Assembly: GCA_014529385.2 (NCBI GenBank)
Contig: CM043944.1
Coordinates: forward strand, 169,271,740-169,335,739
DNA: 64,000 nt
Reading direction: 5' to 3'
DNA from: Adiantum capillus-veneris
Taxonomy: Eukaryota > Streptophyta > Polypodiopsida > Polypodiales > Pteridaceae
The translations under genes were made by a program, and so were the position numbers. The notes under the pieces were generated by a model, which was not told the DNA's origin, did no database searches, and saw only the letters and a list, made by a program, of their open reading frames with translations. This document shows, in pieces, positions 35,320 to 45,399 of this stretch (position 1 is its first letter; every line of letters begins with the position of its first letter).

Positions 35320-35940
35320 AAAAGTCCCTTGCTACTTAAGGTACATGGGAAGATCTTCGCTGCAGATGAGTATAGCCGAGACCTACAAGAATATTTCCAA
35401 AAGATTAAGGATGCTATCTCTATCTCACAGCAAAGGCAAAAGGCTGCTACTGACAAGCACAGAAGAGCCCAAGCCTTTAAAGAAAATGATTGGGTCTTGT
35501 TAAAGTTTCCCAAGGCTCGATTAAGGCACACGATGGGCAAGAATCCTACGGGCCACCAAAAGTACTATGCTAAACTAGCAAAAAAGTACTATGGTCCCTT
35601 TGAGATTCTTAGGCCAATCAATGAGATGGCCTATCAACTCAAGTTGCCCAATCATTGGCTCATACACAATGATTTCCATGTGATCCTCTTAAAGCCTTAC
35701 AAAGGAGAGCCACCTCAAGAACCAAATATTGAAGACCCACCGCAGATCGAGGACCAAGAGGAGGTGCTACAGCCTGAGTCCATTGTCAGACATGAAGACA
35801 AGGTGCTAAGAGGAGGTAAGACTATCCGACGATATCTTATTAAGTTTAAGAATTATCCTTTTGAAGATGCTAGATGGATGCAAGGAATACACTTAAAGGA
35901 TAACCTAAACCTTGTCAATGCTTACAATGCTTCCCAATGA
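35320..35940 (+). pseudogene. integrase C-terminus with chromodomain (layer-3 gypsy)
   Basis: The pol frame continues after TAA 35317. A GPY/F module is visible (KKYYGPFEIL near 35600), and the last 55 residues form a degenerate chromodomain: PESIVRHEDKVLRGGKTIR, RYLIKFKNYPFEDARWM. Chromodomains of this lineage (chromoviruses) guide integration to marked chromatin. The third aromatic cage position is uncertain. It ends at TGA 35938-35940, 340 bases before the polypurine tract. Confidence 0.88.
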
Positions 35941-36280
35941 GTAAGCAAATGTACAAAATGTTAAAAATGAACAAATTTTTTGTCTTATAAGACTTTCTTT
36001 TTCTTTATTGTGCACAAAAATGAAGTAGTATGCATGCTTAGATCAAGTTTGCGGAGACGACGTCTCCCAAACACCAAGTAGAGCTTGTCACTCTATTATG
36101 GAAGACTTATAGGACTAATGTGCAGACATGCTTGCGGCAGCCTAAGGCTCTCAAGTGCCAAATGGACTAGTCATCCATTGTGGAATGATGTCGTAGGGTA
36201 ACATAGGGATCCTCTACCCGCTAAGAAAAGGACTCATGAATATGCTTTATCTTCTCTACACCATAGTCGAGGACGACTAT

Positions 36281-36299
36281 GATTTCAAGAGAGAGGTAA
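36281..36299 (+). promoter_or_regulatory. polypurine tract
   Basis: GATTTCAAGAGAGAGGTAA immediately precedes the 3' LTR. It is the plus-strand primer for reverse transcription. Confidence 0.8.
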
Positions 36300-37153
36300 T
36301 GTCATAATAATCAATATCTAATTCTCCTAAATGACTTTCTCATATTAAAATGATCATTTAATGTGGGGAAGTGCCAGGGGAGACAAGGCTAGAATATTGG
36401 TTAAGCTAGCAGACTGGCCACACTAGGGATCCAAAGGAGGGAAAATAGGGATCCAAAGGGGGGGCCATCTGCAAAAGAGCCATGTGCAACAATGGGCCAA
36501 AAAGACCCTAAGGTTCAGCCCATTAAGACTTCCAAAATGCTAAGGTTCCAAAATTCAAAGGTTATGTCCAAAGGGTTAAAGCTTAGGGGGAATTGGATGC
36601 TTTGTGTGCTCTCCAAAGTCAACACATATCCCTACATGGGAGGGGGCGAGCCCTTCTTCTAGGGGATGAGAGAGAAATCCACACACACACACAGGCTCCC
36701 TTTACACAAAGGGAATGAGGGACACATGTCAGCTCCCACCATCTTCGAAGGTGTGTGAGGTCTTGGGTCTGAGAACGGGGATAATTCAAGTTGTGTTTGC
36801 TAAGTGTTTTGCTTAGTGCATGAAGCTTTCATCTTCATTGCACTAGCTAGTCTTGAAGGAACACAAAGAATTGTATTGTACAATGTCTCTCTTGATAGGA
36901 GAAACCATAATACAAAGCCTTTTGGAGGGGGGACCGGCTCCATGCAAATCCGGTCCTCAACTGTTGTCATTAGCTTAATTTCTCTCTCTTTTGAAAGTAT
37001 TGTCGATGCTATCTAACTAGGTGTTATGCTTTTTGTTGCTCTCTCCACCCAAGCACTCTTGTAATTATCATTAGGAATCTATTCTAATGAAATGCCCACT
37101 ATGTTCATGCTCATTTCCGCTACACACAAGGTATTAGGCCATTAAATGTTACA
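36300..37153 (+). repeat. 3' LTR of the layer-3 gypsy element (854 bp)
   Basis: It matches the 5' LTR end to end apart from about a dozen substitutions and the loss of 724 bases at CAGCTCCC/ACCATC (36733-36746). The word AGCTC occurs at both edges of the missing segment in the 5' LTR, which would allow deletion or template jumping. Confidence 0.93.
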
Positions 37154-38322
37154 CTAAGATTTTATGGGTTGACATAAGAAGAGTGTGATGGGAAAGTGAT
37201 ATTTTTTATGAAGCTTGATGAGTGCCAAGTTTTTAAAAGTCAACAACTCGAAAGGGTAATCATTACATTAATGAGCAGGGCCTTGGTGTGGGTGTTGATG
37301 TGGAGCTAAATTCCAATGACAAGGGAAACACTTGTTTAGGTGTTCAGTCAGAGAAAAATATTTGGTGGCTGACAGCTTTTCATCTCCCACATGAGACATA
37401 TGAGACTCTGAAATGATATTTCAATCACACGGCAATCGTTGATGTCATTCAACAACAACAAGAAGGACAAAGATTGCATGTTTCAGGTCTAGGAATGTTC
37501 CAAGTTGAGTGGCATTTGGTAGGAGATTTGAAAACACTCAAGTGTATGCTAGGGTGCAAGCAAGGTGCAATGAACCTCTTTCCATGCATTTATTATTTCC
37601 ACAGTAAAGTCCCAATGGGAATCGAGGGCAAGGGTGCAAAGGTCAGCAGGTCAAAAGGTGGTAAGGGTAAGGGAGGCAAAGTTACAGTCAACTCTGCAAA
37701 AGGTGTACCCACTACACAAGCAATGGGTAAAGCACTACAACAATGGTTTCAAGGTATTCTCAATTGTGACCAGCAAGTACCCCCTAATCGAAACATGGAT
37801 GATCCAAATTGGGATCCTATCCTTCTTATACCACTGATAAATGTGCATGTGTGTACCCTTCATGCCTGTCTACAAATTCTTGATAAGTTGCATATGCTCC
37901 ATATTAATTATGTTTGGAATATGGAGCCTGCAAAAAGATGGGAAGAGTGTATACAAGAACTTGAATCTATTCTATCGAGTGTTGGTCTACATGGGGGTGC
38001 AGTTGAGCTATCAAAGGACAAGAAGTACACAAGATCGCCCTAATAAAGTATGTATGGGTAGTAGTAAAGCTAGGCATTTTATTTCAAACTACTATGACTC
38101 CCAAAGTCCCAATGAGTTTCAATTGTGGAAAAAGGTGTGTGACATTACCACCTACAAAGGTAATGAAGCAGCCCTAGGAATTAAGCATGTTTGTGTGTGG
38201 CAGTCTACTGATGATATTTTTTATCTTCTCAAAAAGGCAAACCTAACCAATGATGAGATATCTACCCTAAAGTTTGTAATCAATAGTGTTACAGCACAAA
38301 TGGTAAATGCTTGGGACACATA

Positions 38323-38909
38323 ACACATTACATGGTGTGTTGAACAATTGATTTTTTCAATCAAAATACATCTGTATGCAAAACTAGAGTGTTTTTTTCA
38401 GCACATTCCTTTTACACATAGTGCATTTTTTAGGCATTTAGAGCGGCCATGGAATGGAGTGCTCACATTATCAAGCAAAAGTAGTGTATTTTAAAAATAC
38501 ATGACATGAAGGTGGAAGAAAAAAGAGCAATGCCCTTCACGAGATGTTCGATTGGTTCTGCAGAGTTTTAGCAGGGAGAGAGAGAAAGAAGACAAGAGAA
38601 CAAAGAGGTTTGAAATGTAGCATAGGAAAAGTGGTTAGCTTGAGGCGCTCACAATCATATCATGCTTTGAGTGCAAAAGATTGATTTCGATGCTAGTTGG
38701 AGACAAGGTGGCGTGATGGTAGGCATTGGGTGGAAATTTAATTATTTTTTTACACTAACCATTTCTATTATAAACATGCATTGTCATGCAAAGTGATTTG
38801 TAAAGGTGACAATTATTAGTCACATGGGTCAAGTTTGGTCTATTTTGGAGTCTTTTTTAATTTTGAGTGATTTTATTGAGTTTTAATTTTTTTTTAAAAA
38901 ATTAAGTAC
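38323..38909. other. AT-rich spacer between the transposase-like and H3-like genes
   Basis: It contains no coding signal, except possible 3' untranslated sequence of the first gene and the promoter of the second. Confidence 0.5.
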
Positions 38910-38916
38910 TATATAA
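38910..38916 (+). promoter_or_regulatory. TATA box of the H3-like gene
   Basis: TATATAA, 94 bases before the first ATG (39010), so the gene appears to have its own promoter. Confidence 0.55.
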
Positions 38917-39009
38917 GTCAAAACTCACAAGTTAAAGTTCATTTCTTGTTTACACATTTTAGAAGATCCTCTTGAGCCCAAACGTACATGCACTCATATC
39001 TTGCACAAC

Positions 39010-40132
39010 ATGGACGATACACAAGAGCACACCACCATGCACAACCATGACACCACTACCATTGACAACACTGAAAATCCACAACCAGCACCTCATATAG
39101 AATCCACCGCTTCAAATCCACATCCTCAACCACAAATGGATAACCCGACAACCAGCTCTAAACACCCAACTGCTCCCCCAACCTTTGACTACAGAGGGTC
39201 AGAACACCATGCGGTAGATTTTTGGTGATCTCTAGCCACTACATCATGCAAACTGCACACCTCTACCAGATCTCGGACCGTTTGCAGCTCTAAACAGACC
39301 AACACAAGAAATAGGACTTGGAGCTCAAGCAACGGCTGCACCTGAAGCTCAAGCAATCGCTACTACATCGTGAAAATTCCTCCCGCGGGTCAAGCAAAGG
39401 GTGATCAAAGTAATACCAAGTGACCTTGTTTCAGTAGGACGAGATGCCAAGAGGAGGAAGAGAATGAGAGAGTTAGAAAAGAAAGAGGCAGTTGATAGAG
39501 AAGCATAGAGATTGCATGAAGAACAAAGTAGGCAGAGAGAGCAAGAAGAACGGCAGAGAGACGAGGCTAAGAGAGCCCACTTGGCTAATTTACAAGCACG
39601 AGTAGAGGCAGAGAGGAGATCAAAATAGGATAGAGCTCAAGCGCCCAACACGCAAAGGTTGGGAGCTCTAGACCTTCAAAAATTCCTCAAAGAGCAAAAC
39701 AACGTGTGAAAAGAAACAGGACAAGCTCAAACCTAAAGAGCAACAAGCCCAAGAAGAGAGGAGGAAAAAGTACAAAAATGACCCTCCTCAATGGGCCAGA
39801 CAAGCGGCTCCTCATCGCCAAATCGCAGAAGAAACGACGATGGAAGCTGGCATAGTTGCTCTACGTGAGATCCGAAAATATCAAAAGAGCATCGAGCCAA
39901 TACTATCAAAGGCATCTTTCTCTCGGGTGGTAAGAGAAATAATGGACAAATATTTGGATTCTATTACACATATCCAGCGTGTAGCTCTATTGGCCTTTAC
40001 AAGATGCCACCAAGGATATTTTGGTGCAGTTGTTTCAAGATGGCGTATCATGCTAAGCGAGTTACTCTAAAAAATACAGATCTAGCTCTAGCGATCAATC
40101 TGAGGAATGAACGGTGTCTTCATAAGAATTAG
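39010..40132 (+). pseudogene. divergent histone H3 gene (CENH3-like loop 1), decayed
   Basis: ATG 39010 starts a His/Thr/Pro-rich stretch (MDDTQEHTTMHNHDTTT). Further pieces encode a charged coiled region (RKRMRELEKKEAVDREA near 39450) and a basic tail (KPKKRGGKSTKM, KSQKKRRWK). The histone fold follows: GIVALREIRKYQKS at 39849, then SKASFSRVVREI, a loop 1 reading DKYLDSITHIQ and ALLAL. After a 1-base shift, LQDATKDILVQLFQDG; after a second shift, HAKRVTLKNTDLALAI to stop 40130. Each block matches H3 in order (VALREIRKYQKS, LVREI, ALQEAAEAYLVGLFED, HAKRVTIMPKDIQLARRI). Loop 1 is one residue longer than in canonical H3, as in CENH3. At least three shifts, or introns, break it. Confidence 0.82.
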
Positions 40133-40230
40133 TTTCTCGATGTAACCTCTGTTATGAGATTTGTAATCTTTCCATATAATATGAACGAGTCAATTTTCTA
40201 CCATTCGGTGTAACTCTAATAGTTAGATTT

Positions 40231-40656
40231 CACCTCCTCGAACATCCAAGCACCCATCGGACATGGGACACCTACCAATGAAAATTTTGCAAAACAGAGT
40301 CATTTTTGGTGCGTATGGAGGCCGTGGGACTGCCAAAATGCACGACAATGACCAACCGTGCCAAACAGGCCAAGAAAAGGCCCTGTGCACCACAACGCAC
40401 ATGGCCCAGTTTTGACCCGGTAAAAAACATGGCTGCTAAAATTCACAACGATGACCAGCGACGTCGAGTGGGCCAAAAAAAAGGCCTTGGCACCTAGTGC
40501 ATAGGGCCTTTTTTTGGCCCGTTAGGTGCTGCTAGTCATTGTCGTGCATTTTGGTTTCCCCAAGGCCTCCGTACGCACCCAAAATGGCTCCATTTTGCAA
40601 AATTTTCACCAGTAGGCATCCCATGTCCGACAAGTGCTTGGATGCTCGAGGAGGTG
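40231..40656. repeat. fold-back (inverted) repeat, 426 bp
   Basis: The arms at 40231-40355 and 40531-40656 are inverted copies (CACCTCCTCGAACATCCAAG against CACCTCCTCGAGCATCCAAG reversed), with about 125-base arms and a GGCC-rich loop that itself holds shorter inverted words (AAAGGCC/GGCCTTTT). It could be a small fold-back transposon or yield a long hairpin RNA. It sits just downstream of the H3-like gene. Confidence 0.85.
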
Positions 40657-40771
40657 TGAAAGCGTTGAAGAAAAAAAAATATTGGCCAATATGTGCAATA
40701 GAAAAAAGAAAGTACAGTAAGTGACAAAAAAATAATACAAAGGACAAAATTATTGTATATTGCTTTGGATA

Positions 40772-42320
40772 TTACATCATGGTTGGTTGGTTTTCTTGTA
40801 AATTACACTTGTAGGTATAGGGCGAATGGCAGACTTGACACCAAAGGTTTTGAAAATATCCTCTGGGTTTGTCAACCCCCCCTTGACCTACGTTTAATGC
40901 ACAATGGGAGAGGACTGACCCAGGGTGATTTCCTGTAAAGGCATACAATGCCGCCTCTTCGTCCACCAAGATACACTTGAGAGCATTAAGGGTAAGGGAA
41001 TCTTCAGCAAAAGGATGGCACTTAATGCTTTGCACTTGAGCAGCTCCACAGAACCATGCTTGGATAACTTTGTGTGAGAAACTAAAAGAACAGATGGCCC
41101 TAGATGACCAAGGTAGTGCCACAGGGAGATATCTCTGCCCATAAGAACGTTGCACAAACCTCCAGTATGCATTGCAAACTTATCAACATGGTATGCGGTC
41201 TGCAAAACATTTTAAACAACTTCAACACTTGCTATAGGGTACAATAGACTATTGATAAGGTTAAAAAGTGGTTACCTTAGTTTCTTCATCCATCTCTTCA
41301 AGAGTTTTCCTTGTAAGGTCGATGCTAGAGCGATCTTCTCCACCCATAATGATCAGTGGTTTGTGTGGATGAAAAGCACTTTCCGGGATGCAATCATAAA
41401 TTGAGGCACATGATTTGATTTCCATAAGTGTATTTGCCACGATTTGTACCAAATTATGCTCGTTTTCACTAGGGAGGAATGAGAGTCTTGTTGGAAGAGC
41501 TTAGTCTTCAAAGTCAATTTGAAAGTTGACCTTCTCTTGCTTTCCACTAGGATCTTTCATGCCCGCATAGATAGCGAGCACTGAGAGCAATTCATCTTCT
41601 CTGAGTCCTACTGTCTTTGCAATGTCAACAAGGAATAATAAGTAACGATCATCAATCACCACTGCATGCTAAGTGAGAATTTGGAGGTCAAGAACTTCCT
41701 CCAACACCTCGTCTCCCTCTATCATCCGATCTTCCTCCCTAGTGGAGTTGGGATCTTGTAGGAGGACAAGTGCCATAGATGCTTTAGCCTCCTCATCAAC
41801 CTCTTCAATAAATTCATTTCATTCCTTCACAATGGTTACAAGAGGTTTCTGGTTGGCCTTTTCCTTTGATTTTTCCTTCTCCATGCCCTCAAGCACAAGC
41901 AAGACCAGAACCATGTCCCAAGAGATGAATTGGGTGCCTATGCACCCCATGCCCAAGTCTATGAGTTCATCCTCATCCTTTGTCCTATAGTCCCACTCAG
42001 TAAGCCCTTTTATAAACCTCAACAAGGGAAAACAAAAGTTTTTCTTGGCCGCATAGATGTGTTTGAGAAAATCCACTCGCAACCACCCCATGTCGGATCC
42101 CTCAAAGACTATTGCATATTCTTCCATGTGCTCCATCATGTAGTCAAGAAATCTTTGGAATCCCTCTACATGAAGGTTAGCAGTGGCATGCATGTCGATC
42201 GTCCCCTCAAACACACTGACTAGTTCATGTGCACAATCTGCAAGTCCTATCTTCTGTAGTTGTGTGAGAAGTGTATCAGAAGATGTCTCCGTGGGTCTGT
42301 TCGCAAAGAAGATGGGAAGA
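40772..42320 (-). pseudogene. unrecognised minus-strand gene 1 of the layer-2 transposon
   Basis: A single frame with three stops covers 42320-41261: VFEGTIDMHATANLHVEGF, FLDYMMEHMEEYAIVFEG, EWDYRTKDEDELIDLGMG, then an acidic stretch (DRMIEGDEVLEEVLDLQ) and IANTLMEIKSCASIYDCI-like sequence. A further block at 41205-40894 (QTAYHVDKFAMHTGGLCNVL, LWHYLGHLGPSVLL) probably continues it after an intron or shift, and LVDEEAALYAFTGNHPG near 40970 follows in another frame. A minus-strand TATA box is at 42381-42386. No known domain is recognised. Confidence 0.45.
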
Positions 42321-42380
42321 AAGCTGAAAGATAGTGTTTTGTGAATGTGATAAATGAAGTTTAAAACCTAGAAAGTCATT

Positions 42381-42386
42381 TTTATA
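42381..42386 (-). promoter_or_regulatory. TATA box of minus-strand gene 1
   Basis: GAGTATAAAAATGAC on the minus strand, about 190 bases before the first in-frame ATG (about 42196). Confidence 0.45.
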
Positions 42387-42599
42387 CTCAATGCCACTTT
42401 TCAAAGGCACTTAAAATTAACGTCAAATTAACTTAAAACTATAATTATAAACAAAATCACGCGACAAGCCATTGAAAGACACCAACATTGTAAGTATTCA
42501 CGCTCCAAATTAAAAAACTTGCACATTTCAAATGAAATCTTGAACAAATTAAAAATGAAAAAGTGATTCAAAATGCCATATGTATTAATGGGAGCGAAA

Positions 42600-43900
42600 T
42601 CGCTTCAATTACAATCTTTTACATTAATACATCATGGAAAACCAATTTTTTCGCACAGAAAGCTCTTCTCTTTTTTGGAACGAACAACCTTTTCATCGAT
42701 TAGAAAAACATATTGATTGGACAAGGTATATCTAAGATTAAGATACTCGTAAAGGTGACTGAGATTCCAGTCATTATTCACCGAGATGTCGTGCACTACA
42801 TTGTCGTGGAGGCATATTTGCAGATCAATTGATTCTAAGGAGGAACATCATAGTCTAGTGCCTCCCATTCTCCTTTCGTCAGCTTCCATCTTTTGTAGGG
42901 AAAGAAAATTGACAAGCTTTGCTTCGTAATATGGTATCTGCACGCCACATTCTCAACAACTACAGAGCACTTGATTGTATATCCCTGGTGGTTGCCCACC
43001 TTAGTCTCCCATCCAACTGCAAGGAAGCTGTTGATCACACTTCCCCCTTTGCAAGTCCTCTGAACACTCTGCAGTTGAAATATAAACACGAACACATAAA
43101 GGGACATAAATAAAGTTAGGGAAGCTTTGTGGGAGCCATAGGTGCACTTCATTGTTGAATGCACATCTGCCTTGATTCTCCTTTTGGTTGTTGTGATCAA
43201 GGCACTATTAGGATTAGGCCATCCCATACTCTGCAAGGTTGGTGGATGAACCGGAGAAAGATTACCATACCCAATTTTCCTAGGCGTTACATAAGTATGG
43301 TTATAAAAAAATATTTCCTGTGATAAAAGCTCCACGGATGGAGAACCAGCATAGAGCAGCTTGCCAAGGTCAACGTGGATGCCCTCAGAAGTTCCTGTGA
43401 AGGACTTTATTGGCTCCCACTCTACAAAATTGGATGGGAATACATCTACAAACATGAACAAGCAATGAAAACCTTATAGACATCAAAAGAATATATATAG
43501 AAGAAACACAAAATATACAATCTAAACACTTGACAGAGGAGTGAAATTATAGTGTGTAGGAAACCTCGATGGAGCCACTTCTGTCTCTAGCTTCAGTTGT
43601 GAAGCAACATACACATGTTGCACCTTTGTAAGTTGTTTGCCGTCATGGGTTTGCTTGAAATCCATAATCCTTCCCTTCCAATGGTGTGTTCAAGAAGCCA
43701 TGTGTCTCCTTGAGAACTTGTGTGCACCTCTTGAGCTGGACTGCATTGTCACCCACATCAATCGTTTGAACCCCATTGTCACGCAACATCCACTATTGTC
43801 TTGTACATTACTGCATGAAATGGAGTCAATGACACGCCTAGGTCATCGAGTACCTGATGATGCCATGGGGAATAGTGCAGAAAAACACTTATGATTAGAT
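42600..43900 (-). pseudogene. unrecognised minus-strand gene 2 of the layer-2 transposon, with introns
   Basis: First block 43890-43556: SCSNVQDNSGCCVTMGFKRL, QSSSRGAQVLKETHGF. A GAG|GTTTCC donor at about 43553 and a TTGTTCATGTTTGTAG acceptor at about 43447 define a likely intron. The second block reads DVFPSNFVEWEPIKSFTG, VHPPTLQSMGWPNPNSALI. A second acceptor, CAACTGCAG, lies near 43077, followed by VGWETKVGNHQGYTIKCSVV, KRWKLTKGEWEALDYDVPP and, after one shift, DISVNNDWNLSHLYEYLNL to about 42640. The frames hold up well across three segments, so this was a real spliced gene. The family is unknown to me. Confidence 0.5.
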
Positions 43901-44587
43901 GTATAGAGCAAGATTCTTGATGGTACACAAAGATGAAGGATGTCACTTATTGCTATACTGCTCCACCTGCTTGTTGGCTTAATAGGGAAGATAATGTTGC
44001 AAAGCTTGAAAGTAGATCCTCTCGACAGAGAAAAATGGAGAAGGAATAGAAAACTTGCTGAGAAAAGAATGAGGGATGATCTAGAAGAAGGATATGCTGT
44101 AGATCTTCATCTTTAGATAGAGGTGTTTAGTGAGGCTCATGGAGAAATAGAGAACTTCATCTTGAGGAGAATCCAGCAAGCTTGAGGAGAATGCAGTAAG
44201 CTTGAGGAGGGAAAGGAGGTTCAAACTTCTGCTGCAAATCTTTTGCAAGGGAAAACTGAAAGGAAGGAACTCTTGCAAGGTGAAGTGAAGAGGAGTGAGA
44301 GATGGTACAGTAGAGAGAGAGAGAGGGAGGGAATGATCAACATGTTTTTAGAGGGATCCCTTTTTAGGAGGGGGGGGGGGAGAAACTAACAGCCACTAGA
44401 GAGAAAAATGATTGGTTTTTACTCAACTATTTAGAGAAAGGTTCAATTTTTTGATTTTATAAGAGATTTTCTCTATATATTTTATAAAAGAGTACAAGTT
44501 TGACCACTTAGTTTTAAAGCCTACCATACCTACCATTTCAGTCCACATGGCATCCACCCATTTGCCCCTTCCATAATCTCCTTTTAA
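43900..44587. other. right subterminal region of the layer-2 transposon
   Basis: No gene. A GA-rich leader (44280-44330) and several minus-strand TATAAAA words (44445-44495) suit a promoter for the leftward gene 2. GCCATGTGGACTGAAATGG and AAGTGGTCAAAC (minus strand) recur in the left half of the MITE at 14.1 kb. Confidence 0.5.
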
Positions 44588-44636
44588 ATCCCATGGAAAA
44601 TAAAGAGACCCCCTTAGGCCCCATTTCCTTCCTAAT
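44588..44636. repeat. right terminal inverted repeat of the layer-2 transposon
   Basis: Reversed it reads ATTAGGAAGGAAATGGGG, then CCTAAGGGGGTCTCTTTATT, TTCCATGGG. It pairs with the left TIR at 26959 and matches the left end of the MITE in its inner part. Confidence 0.82.
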
Positions 44637-45340
44637 GACTGAACCATCCTTTGGAAACTTTGAACGTTGTATCTCACCCAAAATACAGCCTTCATAAACA
44701 ATTTTTGATAGGTGCTTCAAGAGGTGGCAAAGAAGCAACCATATCTATTTTTTGCAAATGCAGCAAACTTGCAAAATTCAATTGCCCAAAACGTACATGC
44801 CAAAGTTTTGCATCTGTTGAATAGACTTAGAATTGATAACTTAATTTTCAAAATGTTCCCACACTTGTCATATAAAGTGAGCTTATACAGCCCACGACAT
44901 AAAGACAGATGCAACAATTTCATCACCCAAACTGAGATCATGTACTGTACATCTGTCATCCACAAATTTGACTACTAGACCAAGTCTAGCTAGTGAAGAT
45001 ACAGACAAAATATTCTTCTTAATCCCAAGTACATACAATGCATCAACAAGTGTGAAAGAATTTCCATTTGCAGCAGTAAGCACAATCTTTCCAACTCCCT
45101 TGATCGAATAAGAGGCATTGTTGGCACAAGTGACTGAATTCCCATGAAAGAAATTCTTGAGAGAGGTAAAAATGTCATGATGAGAGGTAATGTGCTTTGT
45201 AGCACTACTATCAAAGTACCACACTTGAGCATCTGTAGCAACTGACAAACATGCATCATGGACAAGAGGATCATAAGTGTACTCTGCACTAAAGGCCCAT
45301 TTTGCATCAACATCAACATCACAGTTTCATTTCACAGAAG
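44637..45340 (-). pseudogene. copia protease and pre-integrase region (layer 1)
   Basis: The frame at 45248-44883 reads VWYFDSSATKHITSHHDIF, where the protease active site Asp-Ser-Gly has become Asp-Ser-Ser (about 45202-45213). It continues GVGKIVLTAANGNSFTLVDA and LSVSSLARLGLVVKF, the usual copia protease order. Frames then shift through a decayed pre-integrase stretch to SKIVYEGCILGEIQRSKFPK, the integrase entry that is cut by the layer-2 insert at 44637. Confidence 0.85.
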
Positions 45341-45399
45341 ACTCAAACAAAGTTTCATTTGTAGTGGAACCAACCTCTTTCTTCTTAGCCTCTCTGGCC

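Larger units (their letters stand above)
29050..37153 (+). mobile_element. layer-3 chromodomain Ty3/gypsy retrotransposon, nearly complete
   Basis: An 8104-base element with TG...CA LTRs, initiator-Met primer site, gag, protease, RT, RNase H, integrase with a C-terminal chromodomain and a polypurine tract, all on the plus strand. Flanking 5-base duplications ATAAG (29045-29049) and CTAAG (37154-37158) match at four of five bases. LTRs differ by a 724-base deletion in the 3' copy and a small number of substitutions, so the insertion is fairly young. It lies in the transposase-like gene. Three stops and one frameshift prevent translation of the polyprotein. Confidence 0.95.
27858..38323 (+). 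pseudogene. transposase-like gene of the layer-2 transposon, interrupted by gypsy
   Basis: The left part (27858-29049) begins MSFNRPPLKDITNRPKR and reads SIGCKAINLWVDGHIYPGD, a lysine-rich coiled segment and LARFQYVEDDMPL. The gypsy element follows. From 37159 the same frame resumes (FYGLT, stop, GKVIFFMKLDECQVF). After a shift come FQVEWHLVGDLKTLKCMLGC, a Cys-rich patch, INVHVCTLHACLQILDKLHM and, to 38323, NLTNDEISTLKFVIN. From memory this resembles a broad set of uncharacterised transposon proteins with a GD-K-LG-ACxWC-H layout; catalytic roles for the Asp residues are inference. At least four stops and three shifts. What it does is not proven; position and size favour a transposase. Confidence 0.5.
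26959..44636 (+). mobile_element. layer-2 DNA transposon with TIRs, carrying a histone H3-like gene
   Basis: Terminal inverted repeats of about 50 bases (26959-27010 and 44588-44636, both ATTAGGAAG... then a GGGCCTCTTTGTTT-type block) bound a 17.7-kb segment, 9.6 kb once the gypsy insert is removed. Flanking triplets are TAC and GAC. It splits the copia integrase of layer 1. Contents: transposase-like gene on the plus strand, H3-like gene on the plus strand, a fold-back repeat, and two unrecognised minus-strand genes read from the right end. The superfamily is not assigned: the ends are not CACTA, hAT or Mutator ends. A short deletion relative is at 14035-14497. Confidence 0.82.
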
